Shown: positions 1 to 11,973, counted from the stretch's first letter. The stretch: DNA of 42,702 bases from Geosiphon pyriformis (GCA_016748015.1 JAAOMT010000430.1:1-42702); one strand, 5' to 3'. The notes: generated by a model from the sequence alone, not told the origin. Numbers and translations are program-made.

Positions 1-2
1 TG

Positions 3-211
3 GGAGATTTGAATAAAGAACATCTGCGAGACTCTAACCACTATGTCTAAAATATATCCGCGAAAGACACTGCCAATTTTGATCTGCAACGTCAGGGTAA
101 GAAAACAATAGAATTTGGCTATATACAGATGCAATCAATGTCTAAGCTTGGAGATTTGAATAAGAAACACCCGCGAGACTCCAACCACTACGCCTAAAAT
201 ATTATCAGCGA
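3..211. repeat. Imperfect direct repeat pair upstream of the first gene, period about 147 bp
   Basis: A block starting GGAGATTTGAATAA at 3 recurs at 150. Both copies run through a GCGAGACTC(T/C)AACCACTA motif to about 68 and 211. A second short match (TGCCAATTTT) lies just after copy 1 at about 71 and again near 240. Most differences between the copies are C/T transitions (for example ACGCCT versus ATGTCT). The pair lies about 100-300 bp before the TATA box of the gene at 417, so it could hold promoter elements, or it could be a relic repeat. Function is not established. Confidence 0.6.
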
Positions 212-321
212 AAATAAAATTTGGACATTAATTAGTTTCTGCCAATTTTATACAAACCGCAAACAGATTTCAATGACCCAAGTGAGTTTGAAGATGCGAA
301 TTTTCCGAAAGCAACTTTTCT

Positions 322-329
322 TATAAAAG
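322..329 (+). promoter_or_regulatory. TATA box of the secreted-protein gene
   Basis: TATAAAAG lies 88 bp before the ATG at 417. It is followed at 338-386 by a pyrimidine-rich CTCTCC/CTTCAC tract, the usual look of a fungal core promoter and transcription start region. No competing TATA motif lies closer to the ATG. Confidence 0.65.
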
Positions 330-416
330 AGACGCTCATTCTCTCCCCCTCACTCTTCACTCTTTACTCTTTAATCTTGACTTCTCTAATCTTCAAAATT
401 TTGAAATAAAGAAATC

Positions 417-728
417 ATGATAAATTACCTCAAAAAACTTATTGGACTCACTTTGATCCTATCAGTCTGTCTCTTTGCTTTATCTGGCGCTTTACCACAA
501 GACGGCGGTAAGAACAACGCCAATGGCAGCGGCGGAGACGGTGGCGGCGGCAACGGTGGCGGCGGCTACAATGTTGGCGTCGGCAATGGCAACGGTGGTA
601 GTGGCAGGGGCGGTAATGGCAATGGCGGGAAGGCTATCGGCGGCAATGGTGGTGTTCGTTACACCTACTATTGTAGGGCTAATTGTAAGGACGCCTGGTG
701 TTGTAATCAAGTAGCTGTCTATGATTAG
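417..728 (+). CDS. Small secreted glycine/asparagine-rich protein with a cysteine tail
   Basis: Protein of 103 residues, intact from ATG to TAG. Residues 1-25 look like a signal peptide: two lysines, then a hydrophobic run rich in L, I, V and F, with a likely cut after the SGA at about 23-25. Residues 29-80 are a low-complexity Gly/Asn/Ser stretch built from GG, GN and GGN steps. The last 22 residues change character: aromatic YTYYC, then four cysteines spaced C-x3-C-x4-CC, enough for two disulfides. The GGC/GGT codons make this a GC-rich island in very AT-rich DNA, arguing that it is selected. It is framed by a TATA box, pyrimidine tract and AATAAA signal. Such architecture is seen in secreted effectors, cell-wall glycine-rich proteins and antimicrobial peptides. 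I do not recognise a named family, and the role is open. Confidence 0.8.
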   Translation: MINYLKKLIGLTLILSVCLFALSGALPQDGGKNNANGSGGDGGGGNGGGGYNVGVGNGNGGSGRGGNGNGGKAIGGNGGVRYTYYCRANCKDAWCCNQVAVYD

Positions 729-797
729 GAATTATCATAATGTCTTATACTTAAATTATTTATTGAGCTTGATTTATCAAAATTCTTTAAAATTTTT

Positions 798-803
798 AAT
801 AAA
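798..803 (+). terminator. Polyadenylation signal of the secreted-protein gene
   Basis: AATAAA lies 70 bp after the stop codon at 726-728, a normal distance for a fungal 3' UTR. Other AATAAA words occur in this AT-rich DNA, so the call rests on position. Confidence 0.45.
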
Positions 804-1159
804 GCAGTGGCCATAGTTAATATTAGTAGCAATGCTTTAAAGTTTCGTTAATGTCTCCTTTTCTTCCTCTTTACAAATTTAGAAATACACTAGCTCAATT
901 AATAGTTAAATGCTGACAATAAGACCAGTTATTTTCTAAATTTCTGCATTGATAATTCCGCTTGATGTAATGAAATATGTCTAAGCAATAAAATATCTTC
1001 AATCTTTTGACATCTTTATATTTCCTATATATCATGTTTTAGCATAAATAAAAGTTAAATTGTTGAAAATAAGAATTGGGTCTTTTAGTTCAAAACCCGA
1101 AATGTTACATATCTTTTGTTTTTAACTTTAAAAAATTATCATCTTTTTAGTCAGAGTAT

Positions 1160-1350
1160 TGAGTATTAGTATTTTAATCATGTATTAACCACTGATTTTA
1201 TATAGTTAGCCACCTTATTTTTAAAATTGGTTGACTTGATTGTTGACTCAATTATTGATATAATTAATAATTTAATTATTTATTCTTTTTATTAGCTATA
1301 TACGCAAGACTTTATAATGCTATAAAATAGTATTTATTAACCAGAAAAGT
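1160..1350 (+). repeat. Degenerate solo LTR fragment of gypsy family A
   Basis: The stretch matches the U3 part of the family-A LTR seen intact at 20,392. It has CATGTATTA, then ATATAGTTAGCCACCTTATTTTTA, then an array of 12-mers (1,227-1,286), then TTAGCTATATACGCAA in place of the TATA-box segment TAGCTATATAAGTAA. Flanks diverge beyond recognition, so the true ends cannot be set and the match may run on towards 1,450. No internal element sequence adjoins it, hence a solo or broken LTR. Confidence 0.6.
1227..1286 (+). repeat. U3 12-mer tandem array (relic LTR)
   Basis: Five 12-base units near ATTATTGACTTA can be cut in register here, as in the three better-preserved family-A LTRs of this window (six, six and seven units). 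Confidence 0.5.
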
Positions 1351-4300
1351 TTAGTTTTAAAATTATTTTGAAATCCCTTTTAATATTTGTATTATTATTA
1401 AAATTAACTTACAAAGTAAATCACTTGCTGTTATAATTTATTAAATAAATTATTAAAATTAAATAATATCTGTTATTAAATTTTAAGCATACCAATTTAA
1501 ACATAAAATATAACGATTCTGCTATTTTTTATTAACAATACCAAAGTAATTTTCAAATTTTTTAAAGAAATTAGTAACTGCAATTTCAAGACTGATTGCT
1601 TAAATTACTTGTTAAAATATTTCTTCTTAAATTTATATTGTTTTTAATTATTTACTTTTGATTATTTATTAGTGGATTATTTTAATCAATAAAATAAAAG
1701 TAATAATCTTTGTAAAATCATCAAAAGTTATTTTCTTATTTATTATATAACAAATTACATATTTTTGTTCTAAGAAACAAAAATTTATTTTATGACTTTT
1801 CTTAAAAATAATTTAAACAAATTGAAAGTCATTCTTTATACTCAATTTGCTTTCTACTTGAATAAAAATTTAATAAAGAATTTTGAAAATTTTGAAACTG
1901 ATTTTTTATTGAAAATTCAGCTGACATTTATACTGCTTATTTAGTTTACTTTTTAATGAAATCTATTTTGAAAACAACAAAAGTAATTAATTACTTTATT
2001 CGATTAACCAATAACTATTTAATTTTGAATACTTAAACAATTAAATTTATATATGTATAGCTACTTATTAATTATTCGAATTTTTTTTAAACCAGAAAAA
2101 AAAGCTATTAAACAACTTTTATTTTGACTTTTTTAAAAAAATCTGAAATTTTAAAAACTTTTATATATAAATTTATGATTATTGTAAATAACAATATATT
2201 GCGAGTTTTTTAAAACATAAAAGTTATTTCAATTAATACAAGAATATATTAATTTTATCTTTAGAATAATTTAGTTAAATGAAATAAGAAATTGTTTTTG
2301 TTAACTAATTAATAAAAATTACAAGCTCTAAATTATTGGTAAGTATTCTTAGCTACATAGATTTTTCAAAATACTGTAAATAACACTAAAAAATAATTTA
2401 TTGGGTTTTTATTAATACAAATAAAAATAAGGCATTCAAGACCTTGATAAAATTATAATTAAGCATGTCAAAAGAATTCAAAAATTAAACTTAAAAAAAT
2501 TGAATTAAAAAACAAGAAATATTTTATCCTTAAAAATCTAAAATCAATTTATTATACACTTTTTGGTTTCATTTTGCTTTAATTTTTGCTTTAGCTTTTG
2601 TTTTTTAAATAGCCACCAAATTTTTTTATGTATAAACATAAAATTTAAGTAAACAGATGAACTAATAATTTTGTTTGATTATTGATAATATTTGCCCAAA
2701 TAGTCTTCAAAAATAAAAAACTTCAAAATAAACTTTAATAGAAACAATAGTTACAACTCTATTTTAATTATAAACAACGAAATTTCGGTTTTTTAATTTA
2801 TTATTATTGTTAAATGCTTTTAAAAACAATTCAAAAAATATATAAATTTTTAATTTTAACCAATAATTAATGTTTATAATAATAATAATAATATCTTAAA
2901 ATTGCCAAAATTATATTTGGTCAAATTAATGAAATGTGCATCAAAAACAACATAATATATTTGAAAAAAAACTATATAATAATTATTAACAATAAAAAAA
3001 TCAAGAAAGCCAAGACTTTATTAATTTACAAGTTATATAACTTTATTATTTGCTACAAAAAACAATTTATTGTAATTACATATCAATTTTAAAAATAAAA
3101 TAGTAATATTAGTAACTAATTTATAATTAATATAAAAAAAGAATTAAATCATAATATTTTTTTTCAAAAAAATCAAAAATTTTTTAATTTTTATATAAAA
3201 GCTTTTTATTAATAAAAAAAAGTATTTTAGCAGTTATACATTTGTATATATATATTTTTATTTTGCTGTCAATTTTTTGTCTTTTTGTAGTTTTTTATAA
3301 ATTTATAACAATATAGATTTAAATTTTTTCTATCATTGTAATTTGTTTTCCAATGGTAAACAGAGAATTAAAATGGTTTTTTATTTAGCTCTTGTAAAAA
3401 ATATTAAAAGAATTTAAAATACTTTTATTAAAAAAATACTTTATTTTAAATAAAAATATATGTGTTTTGGAACTTAAAACGTTTTATTATATATATTTTT
3501 CTATTAATTAATGTCTTAAGTATAAAAATAACAAGCAACCAATTTGGTTGTTTATAATAATTTTATAAGATATATGAACTATGATTCAATGTTATATTAA
3601 TATAAATGGTCTTTTTCAGTGATTGGAAGATTTATGGTGATAAATTTTATCTCTATTAAAAAAAATTCCAAGATTAAGGCTTTTAAAGAATTGAAAATTT
3701 TTTCCAAGTTTTTTTGTTCTATAGCGTTTTGCAAATTTTTTTTCTAGTTTTCTCATTTTTAAAAAATTAACGTTTTATTTATAGACTTGCTATGATAAAT
3801 CTCAAAAATTTTAACATCTTTTCAACTTTATTCCCAGTAGAACAATTCTTAGAATTAATATTTTAACACTTTTTATCGAGTTTAGTAATATGACACTGTT
3901 AGAAAATAACTTTTAAATAGACAATTTGTTAGTGTTGTTAGTGGATTTTTGGATAAGTGTTTAGCATATGCATCATTATTATTATCATTATAAGAGTTGA
4001 AATATGCCAATCTTTAATACAGTATATTGTAGTAGATCTTGGTGAAGATTACTTTTGGAGGGCCATCTTTCATGATAAATTAATATAATTTTAAATAGAA
4101 AAACTGCCCAATCAAAAAAAATCACTCAATCTGACCACTACTGAATTATACTTTTTTTGTTTTAATAAAACAATTCATTATTATCTGGAAATAATATGAT
4201 TGTGTTATCTTTTACAAGTGACTGACCTCGGTAAAGAAATATTATACAATAAGCTCATAGTAACTTTTAAAATATTATTGGCCATATCTCTAATAAAAAT

Positions 4301-4948
4301 ATTCTAATGCAGTGTTTGTTCTGCAATCTCATTCTTATCAGGCTTCCAACTGTTATAAACTCAATATATCCCCATTAATAATCTCTTTTCATAATTTACC
4401 GGATTTTTTTGCTTAGTACAAAACACACATGAACATGTAAAATATAAAAGCTCATAACCTTTTCCATGTTTCATTAAAAAGATAATATTTTGTCATCTTT
4501 CTGATCGTCCATCTCCCTCTTTTTATTAGCATTGTTTTTCGAAATTGCAGATGAATGTAAATTTCCCAAAAGGAAGATCTTGTAGTGCTGCTCGAATTGC
4601 AGATATAATCACATTTGGCAACATAAGTGTCTTTTTTTAATTATCAGATTTGAATATTGGATTATTCCAAGCATCATTTTTCTATTAATAGAAAAGCAAA
4701 TTACATTTGGATTTTCCTAATCTCTGAGAATTAAATTTATTAGGAATAAAATATTCATAAAAATTATTCAGAAAAGACGCTTCTTATAAATTTTTACATC
4801 CATAAAATTTTAAATTTTTCGATACAAGAATTTCGTAACAAAAAATAAAGTTATTTCTTAAATATATTAAATTGATTAGATATCGAAATTCCAATCTTTT
4901 CAATATTAATTCAGACGCCTGCATTATCTTGACTTGTTAAAACTTTAC
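1351..4948. other. AT-rich DNA without a recognisable gene
   Basis: Stops are dense in all frames and no protein family is visible. Points seen: a short repeat at 1,464-1,523 that recurs at the right end of the window (42,646-42,702), an (ATA)n run at about 2,875-2,892, and slightly less AT-rich sequence after about 3,590. The latter may be an old transposon or gene relic, but I could not match it to anything. Confidence 0.5.
1464..1523 (+). repeat. Short dispersed repeat, copy 1
   Basis: TAATATCTGTTATTAAATTT through AAACATAAAATATAAC closely resembles 42,646-42,702. The second copy runs off the window edge, so the full length is unknown. Confidence 0.5.

Positions 4949-4990
<42 letters not shown>
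4949..4990. repeat. (ATT)n microsatellite
   Basis: About 14 uninterrupted ATT units. No coding context. Confidence 0.95.
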
Positions 4991-6689
4991 CATGTATCTT
5001 TAATAGCACTTTCTCTTTAATGAAAGCTTCATCAGTGACAAATTCTCAATATTAAGAGTTTCTTAACTTTGATGAAAAATTTGTTTTTCTGCACTAATTT
5101 TTTCAAAAAAACAACCATGACTTCATCTGAAAAATATCTTTTGACAGAGAATACTATGGTCGAGGTAAATCTTCAAAAAAACTAAATGTCTTATAAAATA
5201 CTCTTTAAATATTGATTAAAATTTTTTCATAATCTACCAATTATGAAACAAGAATGATTTTCCAAGACAAAACCTCAATAAGGACAATAATAATTTAATT
5301 ATTGGTGATGATAATTTGGCTCAATTATGTCCAAATGGCAACCAATTTTAATTTTTTGCATTACAGTTAATATTATTGATCAAAAATGCTTTTTGCTACC
5401 AAAAACAGATTATGTTACGGGAAAATGGAATACGACATAAATTTTATCATCGTTATACATATAAAACTTGATAATTTTTTTTTAATAAAGAGACTATAAT
5501 AAGTTTGGGAGCAAATGAGATCCAAAAATTCTTTCCGGGTAAAAATAAGCAAATAATTTTATGTTGATTACCTCTCTTGGAGTGATAAATATTATTTTAA
5601 TGTTTCTAGCTTTGTAAAAAATAATAATTTGCCTAGGCTTAAAATTATCGAATTTGACTTTAGGAATGGCAAGTTTTTTTTAGCAAAAAACTTAAAAAGA
5701 TTAAATCTTTCATCTCGGGACTCAATTAATGTTTCAATCTAGTAGTTTTTGATTGTTTTTTAAAAAAATTATGACTATTGTCGCTGGAGCTAGATATTTA
5801 ATTCAAACCAGCGATAAAATGATTAAAAAAGATTGTAGCAAATTAATTGATAAAATGTTTAAAAAAGAAAGTATTTTTTTAGCAAAAATCCAATACATAT
5901 TTAAATTTTACTAGTTACTAAAAAACTTTTTAAATAATCTTACCAATATTTTCATAATTATGTTTTCTTTTAAATTTTATCAATGGAAAAAAAGTACATT
6001 TTAAAAGAGTTCATTCCATAAAGGTCTTATAATTAGAATCAGAAGAATCAAATTTAAAAAACTTGACTGAAAAATTCCACAATTATAACAAGTGTGAAAA
6101 TTATTTGGGAAATAGCCAAGTTTTCAATTTATAATAGAGTAGAAACCAATTTCTAATGTTATGAATGAGTTTCTTAAATTGATTAATTTAGATTCTTTAC
6201 AGAAGCTAATTAATGAATGCTGAAATGACTCAAGGAAAATTAGCTAGTGTTATTTAAGAAAGTAGATACGAAAGCGGAAGCTTGGAAATAAATTAATTGC
6301 CGGATTTTTTTTAATAAGAATTGGTTTCAAAAATAATGATTTAATTAATTTGGTTTTATCGGGCTTGTTGAGAATTTACTCAACTAAGAGAGCCTTAATT
6401 CCTGTACATTTTGAATTTGATATTAAAAATATTTTTTAAAAGTGATCAGGGGCAGAGAAGACCATCTGCAAGCTTAGAACTAGATTATTTACTCTTTACT
6501 TTTTGACAAAATTTTTATTCTAGATCTCTTACTGGCTGAGGAATTATTGACTGTTATCCGATCTTCTAATAATTCCGATTACCTACACTTCAGAGCATAT
6601 CAAAAAAATTTTAATCACAAATTTATTTTTATTAATGCAGTATAATTTATTAGAATTAAATATGAGAAAGCGCTATTTGATAGCTAAAA
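4991..6689. other. No supported gene; slightly less AT-rich relic DNA
   Basis: Short open stretches exist, for example 47 codons from the ATG at 5,771 to the TAG at 5,912-5,914, but none carries a motif I recognise. Interrupted coding-like phrases suggest decayed genes or transposons. I cannot name them. Confidence 0.4.
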
Positions 6690-7464
6690 AATAGAGAAGA
6701 ATATTAGTGATAAAGTCTTTGATTCATACTTCTACCTATAACAAAACATACTTGTAAAAAATATTTTATAGAGATAATCATAGTTGTCAAACCAAAAGGC
6801 CTTATATGACATTTTTTTTTCTTATTTGTGTGAAATGCACTTCTTTCAAGTTGTTTAATATTTTGGAGATGGCTAATTCTGATGTTATAAGTTTCCCCTT
6901 GAAAATCCACATTTCTCTTAATGTTTCATTTCTAATGCGTGTAATATGGATGAAATGAATTCGCAACGCATAGCTTCATTGCAATCTGACATCATTTTTC
7001 TGGTTTGTCACTATATCAGTATTATGTTCACTATACAGTCCTTGATTGCTTCATCTTTGTCATCAATTTCCTGGAATATTGCAAAAAAAAAGGTTATGGT
7101 TTAATATGCTTCATATAATCTATTTTGAGGAGTCATCATCTTACCTGGGTTAAATTGCTTAATGTTCATTAGTTCTTCACTAAATACTTTGTGACTTCTT
7201 TCAGTTTTTTCACTTTTTATATGACTAGAGCTTCTCACCTTTTGTTTATTAAGGTTTAGCAGCAAATGCCACAAGTGTTATACCTATTCATATTGCGAAA
7301 CTACATTTTCAAAATTTGGCCTCAGTTATTTCAAGGAGAAAAATATTAGAAATTCTCTCCTGCATAAAAATCTTAAAATCAAATTCTTTGACATCTAAAT
7401 CTTGTCTTTGTAAATGGTTTATAAGTTCTTCTATCTTATAATTTTTAACTGGGTTAATCATCAT
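6690..7464 (-). pseudogene. Decayed SAM-domain gene of the Glomeromycotina-expanded type, with one intron
   Basis: On the minus strand a 51-codon frame opens at the ATG 7,464-7,462 and ends in TGA at 7,309-7,311. It reads like the first helices of a SAM-like domain (IEELINHLQRQDLDV, then FKIFMQERIS and FLLEIT). Later in-phase pieces carry NKQKVRSSS and MNIKQFNP, then a canonical donor CCAG|GTAAG. After the acceptor TTCCAG at 7,071-7,076, the second exon reads EIDDKDEAIKDC and, after a frameshift, NEAMRCEFISSILHA. Intron 7,071-7,144 is 74 nt, GT-AG, with a polypyrimidine run. I recall this order (SAM, KQKxRS linker, then EAMRCE...SILHA) from a large family of arbuscular-mycorrhizal fungal proteins of unknown function, some with crinkler- or nuclease-like tails. 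Several stops and shifts make it a pseudogene; its 3' limit is uncertain. Confidence 0.6.
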
Positions 7465-8040
7465 GTGAGTTTACTTTTCTTCCGTTAACGCAGAAGAAAT
7501 AGAAATTGGCAAAGAGAGGCGGGTGAGGAAACATGTGAAGATATAATTTTATTTTTATTTTGACGTATGATGCTAAAAATCTAATTTTTGCACAGTTATA
7601 GGAATTTAGATAATTAGAATATCCAATTAATTTTTTCACATGATATGCGTAAACATTATCCAAGTAGTGACAATTAAACAATGCCCCAGTAAAAACAAAA
7701 AGAATACCAGTGAAAACAAGGATCCCTAAATTAATAAACTTGTTAAAGCTAGAGCTGGTTCGACTATACAACAAAAACTTTAAAAAAAAAGTTCAGGACA
7801 AGGACTTTGTAAATACCAATATCAATACATGTGATACATATAAAAAAAAACCAGAAATCCCCTGAAAACGGAATTAACTTATGGTAAAGTAGACTTATTA
7901 TGAGCATTGTTTTATAGGAAAAATAAATTTTCAAGACCTTGACTCCAATGCTAGTGAATCTACACAAGACCAATATGTTAGAAAAAAGTAAGTTAAAGCA
8001 TGGATTACGAGTAAAAAAGATTATACTTTAATTATATCAA
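7465..8040. other. Spacer between two divergent SAM-type relics
   Basis: The spacer separates the minus-strand relic ending at 7,464 from the plus-strand relic beginning near 8,041. A minus-strand frame of 106 codons (7,454-7,774) has no recognisable domain and overlaps the minus-strand relic's start in another phase, so I do not call it. An ATG at 7,975 followed by GTAAGT at 7,988 could be a tiny first exon and intron donor for the plus-strand relic, but the phase of candidate acceptors does not clearly fit. Confidence 0.4.
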
Positions 8041-8274
8041 ACAAAGAAGTCAAGAAGTGAAGTTCGCAACAAATTATTAAATTTTTTGAAAAAAAAAGAT
8101 GAATTGTACTTTATAAAAGAAGATATCAATCTGATTAAGAATGATAGGGTTGCTAGTTAAGATTTTCTGCTGTTAACTAAAGAAAATTTTATGCAATATG
8201 GCTTAAATGGAGGACCAATGAAAAAGATTTTTCAGTTGGTTAAAGAATTCAAAGGCAAAAAGAAAGATAATTAG
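8041..8274 (+). pseudogene. SAM-domain fragment, plus strand, with a premature stop
   Basis: Frame starting at 8,041 reads KLLNFLKKKDELYFIKEDIN, then a TAA at 8,158-8,160, then DFLLLTKENFMQYGLNGGP and IFQLVKEFKGKKK, closing with TAG at 8,272-8,274. The spacing and the wording (LLxFLK, YGLxGGP, LVKxxKGKKK) are those of the SAM-like domain that opens many Glomeromycotina proteins. The TAA could come from CAA by one C-to-T change. The final TAG overlaps a possible donor (AGTAAGC), so the gene may once have continued into an intron. No downstream exon is visible. Same family as the minus-strand relic at 6,690-7,464, in opposite orientation. Confidence 0.6.
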
Positions 8275-9762
8275 TAAGCAAATAATGCACAATCATTTGT
8301 AAAAATGTGATGGTTGACAGTGCATTAGTTGTTTAAAATATGATGTTCTGCAGTACTTACTAACTTTTGGCTTCATTTTCAAACAAGTGACAAGAAATAA
8401 AAATGTTGTTAAAATCTTTTTAATTAAAATAAATTTATCAACATTAAAGATTTTTTATTATAGATTTTTATAAGCCTGATTTTATAGAGAAAACCAATAG
8501 AAATAAAATTGGTAATTATGAAAAATTAAAAGTTTTATTTTTTAAATTTTAAGAGCATAAAAACTGGTTTGAGCCCATGATAAAGTAACTGTTTATTTAT
8601 AGCTTTGTTTTGTTTCATTTTAATCTTCCTTTTAAATATTAATATAAATAATTTATTAATTTGATTTTAAAAAATATATAATATATAAAAATAGTCAATT
8701 ATTTTATTTTTAATAAACGCAAAAAGCAAAATTGACAAAATTTGAATTCTAATTTATTCATTTATTTATTTATTTATTTATTTCACAACATCGAACAGAA
8801 CAAAATCAAGACACCATAAAGTTAAATAATAAAATTTAAATTGAGCTCATAAAGAGTTAATTAAAAGTATAATATTATAGGCGAAAGTATGTTGATAATA
8901 ATAACCAAATCGAAAATGATTTTATTAGATATTTAATTTAATCAAGCATGAAATTTCTCATTTGGATGAAGAATATCTGAAATACCAATTCCAAGATATT
9001 TGTTCACAAGATTGACACTGTTACCCTAGACATAAAAAATTCGGAGCATCAATATTTAAAACATATAACAGATAGCAGGCTCGATATATTTTTTAGATCG
9101 TGATTATGGTATATTCTGCGGGTTGGCTATTAAAAATAATGATTAAAAAAATTAGAAGCTATTTTAGGCTCTAAATTTAGTTTAAATTTATTTATAGACT
9201 CAAATCCATACATAAAATTAAATTTATTTAAGAATAAAAATATTGGTTGGAGAATTTTATTTGAAACAAATATTTTTTTGATAATAAAATCAATTTTTGA
9301 AAATTTGAAATAGTTTTATTTGGTTTATTCAAGACTTTCCGACTTTAAAATAATTTTATTGAAATACTATTAAGTATAAATTTCTTTTATAATACAATAA
9401 AAGAGTTTAAAATAGTTAATTCTCATTTCTATTTAATGATTAAAACTCAGTATCAAGCAACAAAACTAATTCAAACTGTATTACAAGCTTCATCATCTTA
9501 AATAAAATTTCTTTCAATAATGAATAAAATTCTTATAAGTCTAATGTAATTCTGAGAATTTTTCTCAACAAACTTTTTACGGATAAGATGAATTGTAGAC
9601 ATTTCTTTTACATTCAGAAGTTATCTACATTAGTTATGTCATTATCAACCTTCGAATATCCTGTTTGTCTTTCTTGTCTTATTCACAATTGACTTTAATT
9701 TCAAAAAACTTAAATGACGAATTTAATTTTAACCCTCTATTAATTCTAACTTTCATTTGCTT
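8275..9762. other. AT-rich DNA, no gene seen
   Basis: No frame carries a motif I recognise. A less AT-rich patch around 8,930-9,180 has short coding-like phrases but frequent stops. Confidence 0.45.
8753..8783. repeat. (ATTT)n microsatellite
   Basis: About seven TTTA units with one imperfect unit at the left end. Confidence 0.9.
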
Positions 9763-10116
9763 ATGTTTAAGAAGTTTTTGGTCAATGTTTTAGGTCAAGC
9801 CAATTTAACCTTTGGAAATGACATTGGTGATAGTATTTTAGTTGGTATTGTTTCATTTGAAAATGGAGGTAGCATTTTATTAGATGAACCTCCATATATC
9901 AAAATGTCCAATGGTTCATTCTAAATGATAGTAAAGGTTTATTTTCAAATAAACCTCTATCATCGAATGTTTGGGAATAAAAAAATTCAAAACAATAACA
10001 GCAATTATCAATGCCAACAACGTATTAAAAATTTAAATGTTGTAATTGTTTTTATTTTATTAGAATATAATGGTAAATCAAATATCATTGATAAATACTT
10101 TGGAAAATTTTGTTAG
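9763..10116 (+). pseudogene. Short reading frame broken by one in-frame TAA, unknown product
   Basis: A frame opening at the ATG 9,763 runs 53 codons to TAA at 9,922-9,924. The next codon is ATG and the same phase stays open for another 63 codons to TAG at 10,114-10,116. Removing one stop would give about 117 residues. The first part is compositionally protein-like (GNDIGDSILVGIVSFENGGS, then EPPYIKMSN), unlike the surrounding low-complexity DNA. The phrase LVGIVSF...GG recalls the C-terminal part of trypsin-like serine proteases, but the catalytic GDSGG is not present (GNDIGDS is only suggestive). The TAA fits a CAA-to-TAA change like those in the transposons here. It may be a fragment of a larger gene, or chance. 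Confidence 0.3.
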
Positions 10117-10180
10117 AAAAATAAAATCAACCAAAATGCAACAATTTTACATAGATAAATATTATTAATAGTTTGGTATG

Positions 10181-10221
<41 letters not shown>
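10181..10221. repeat. (ATA)n microsatellite
   Basis: About 13 ATA units, then interrupted by TAG. Confidence 0.95.
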
Positions 10222-10222
<1 letters not shown>

Positions 10223-11973
10223 GTAATAAATTAATATAATTGCATAAAAAAATAATTTTTATTAAGTACTCTAGTTAAAACATAATAATAATAGTACTTA
10301 AATTTTAACTTTACATAATCTTAATTTTAATCCAAGAATTTTTAAATGCACTCTTATACTGACTTTAAAAGAAATTTATTTATATGAAAATTCATTTAAC
10401 ATTATGTATTTATTGTTTTATAATTTATTTAATAATAATTTTTTGTTTTTTACGTAAACTTGCAATTTATTTATTTAGTTTAGTCAGTTTATGTATTTTT
10501 TCTGTAAAGTATTTAGCATTTGAACTAATTTTTTATTGTATTAAAAACATTAAAAAATCAATTTTTTAAGTTAATTTATAATATTAATATTGTAATATCT
10601 TTTAAGTTTTAATTCAATTAAATGAAATTTTTGCAAGTGCAACTTAACACTTTTTTTATTAATTATATCTAATATTAGCAATTTTTAATTATATTAAATG
10701 AAATAAATAAAATTTTTGGGTTAAATATTATTATTTAGCTTCAAATTTTATTTAGATCAAAATCTAATAAATTTAAATAAAAAACTGGAAAAATGAGTAA
10801 AAAATAAATAGTTTTAGTAAAAATTTAAAATTTAAAATTATCAAAAAAAAAGTTTAAATTTTTAAACAAATATTCAATTTTCAAAACAGTTTTATTACAA
10901 AACCTTAAACCAATATTTAAACTGTATATTGTTTTTTAAAAAATTATATATAGTATTATTAAATTCAATTATAAATATACTTACGATTAATTATAATATA
11001 AAAATAACCAAAAATACTTTGAAATACTTTAAAATACCAAAAAAAACTAGAAATATTAAAGTTGTTATAAAATATCTTATACTATTAAAAATTTGTATAA
11101 ATAAAAATAATTATAATTAAGAAAAAAAAACATTAAGAGATTAAATAATTAAAAAATAAAATCTGTTCTTTTTTTAAATTACATTCATCTATTATATTTT
11201 AATAAAGGGTTTTATATTAAATTTATAAATTTATAAATCCAAATTATTTTTATTATTTAATTATTCAATTTTTATTTATTAATATTTTGGATTAATAAAT
11301 TTTAATTATAATTATAAATAAAATATTAATTTTTTTTTGTTATTTATAAGTATAAAATTAAACTTATTAATAGTTTAAACAACTTTTTAAAAGTATTTTA
11401 TAAAGCCAAACTTCATAATAATTAAACAAATAATTATGGCTAATAATAATTCAACTGAATTTATATTTGTTATATAAAAACTCATTATAAAATCTTTAAA
11501 AACATTAAAAATTTTAGATATTTTAATTTTTAACAAGCACTAAATTATAAAAATTCACTAAAAATATGATTTATAACAATAATTATATTCAAAATTGAAA
11601 TATTTTTTAAAGTTAGAAGAATTTATAAGGTATATAACAAATTATTTTTTATTTTTTTATAAGAAAATACATTTTTTGTTTTTTAAATTGGTTTTATTTT
11701 TTTAATTAATTTGTAAATTATTTAAGCATATTCAATTATTATTTTTTTAAGTTTTGAATTTATAATTTAATTCTATTTTTTATTTCGAAATTAAGTTAAA
11801 AGTTTTAAACTTTTTTTTAAATTAGAATGTAAAAAATTTATTATTATAGTCTATATTTTTAAAAAACTATCAAATAATTTGTAGAATTACATTAATATTT
11901 ATTTTAAATAAATCATATTATAGAAAATCTTTAAAAGTATTTTTTAACAATTGAATAATTATTATTATGCTGA

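Noticed and set aside
475-714. Plus-strand and minus-strand Ala/Thr/Val-rich frames over the first gene (475-714 plus, 492-710 minus)
   Set aside because: They are the other phases of the GGC/GGT repeat that encodes the glycine stretch; no start context, signal or domain.
7454-7774. Minus-strand 106-codon frame
   Set aside because: No recognisable domain, biased composition, and it overlaps the start of the better-supported SAM-type relic in another phase.
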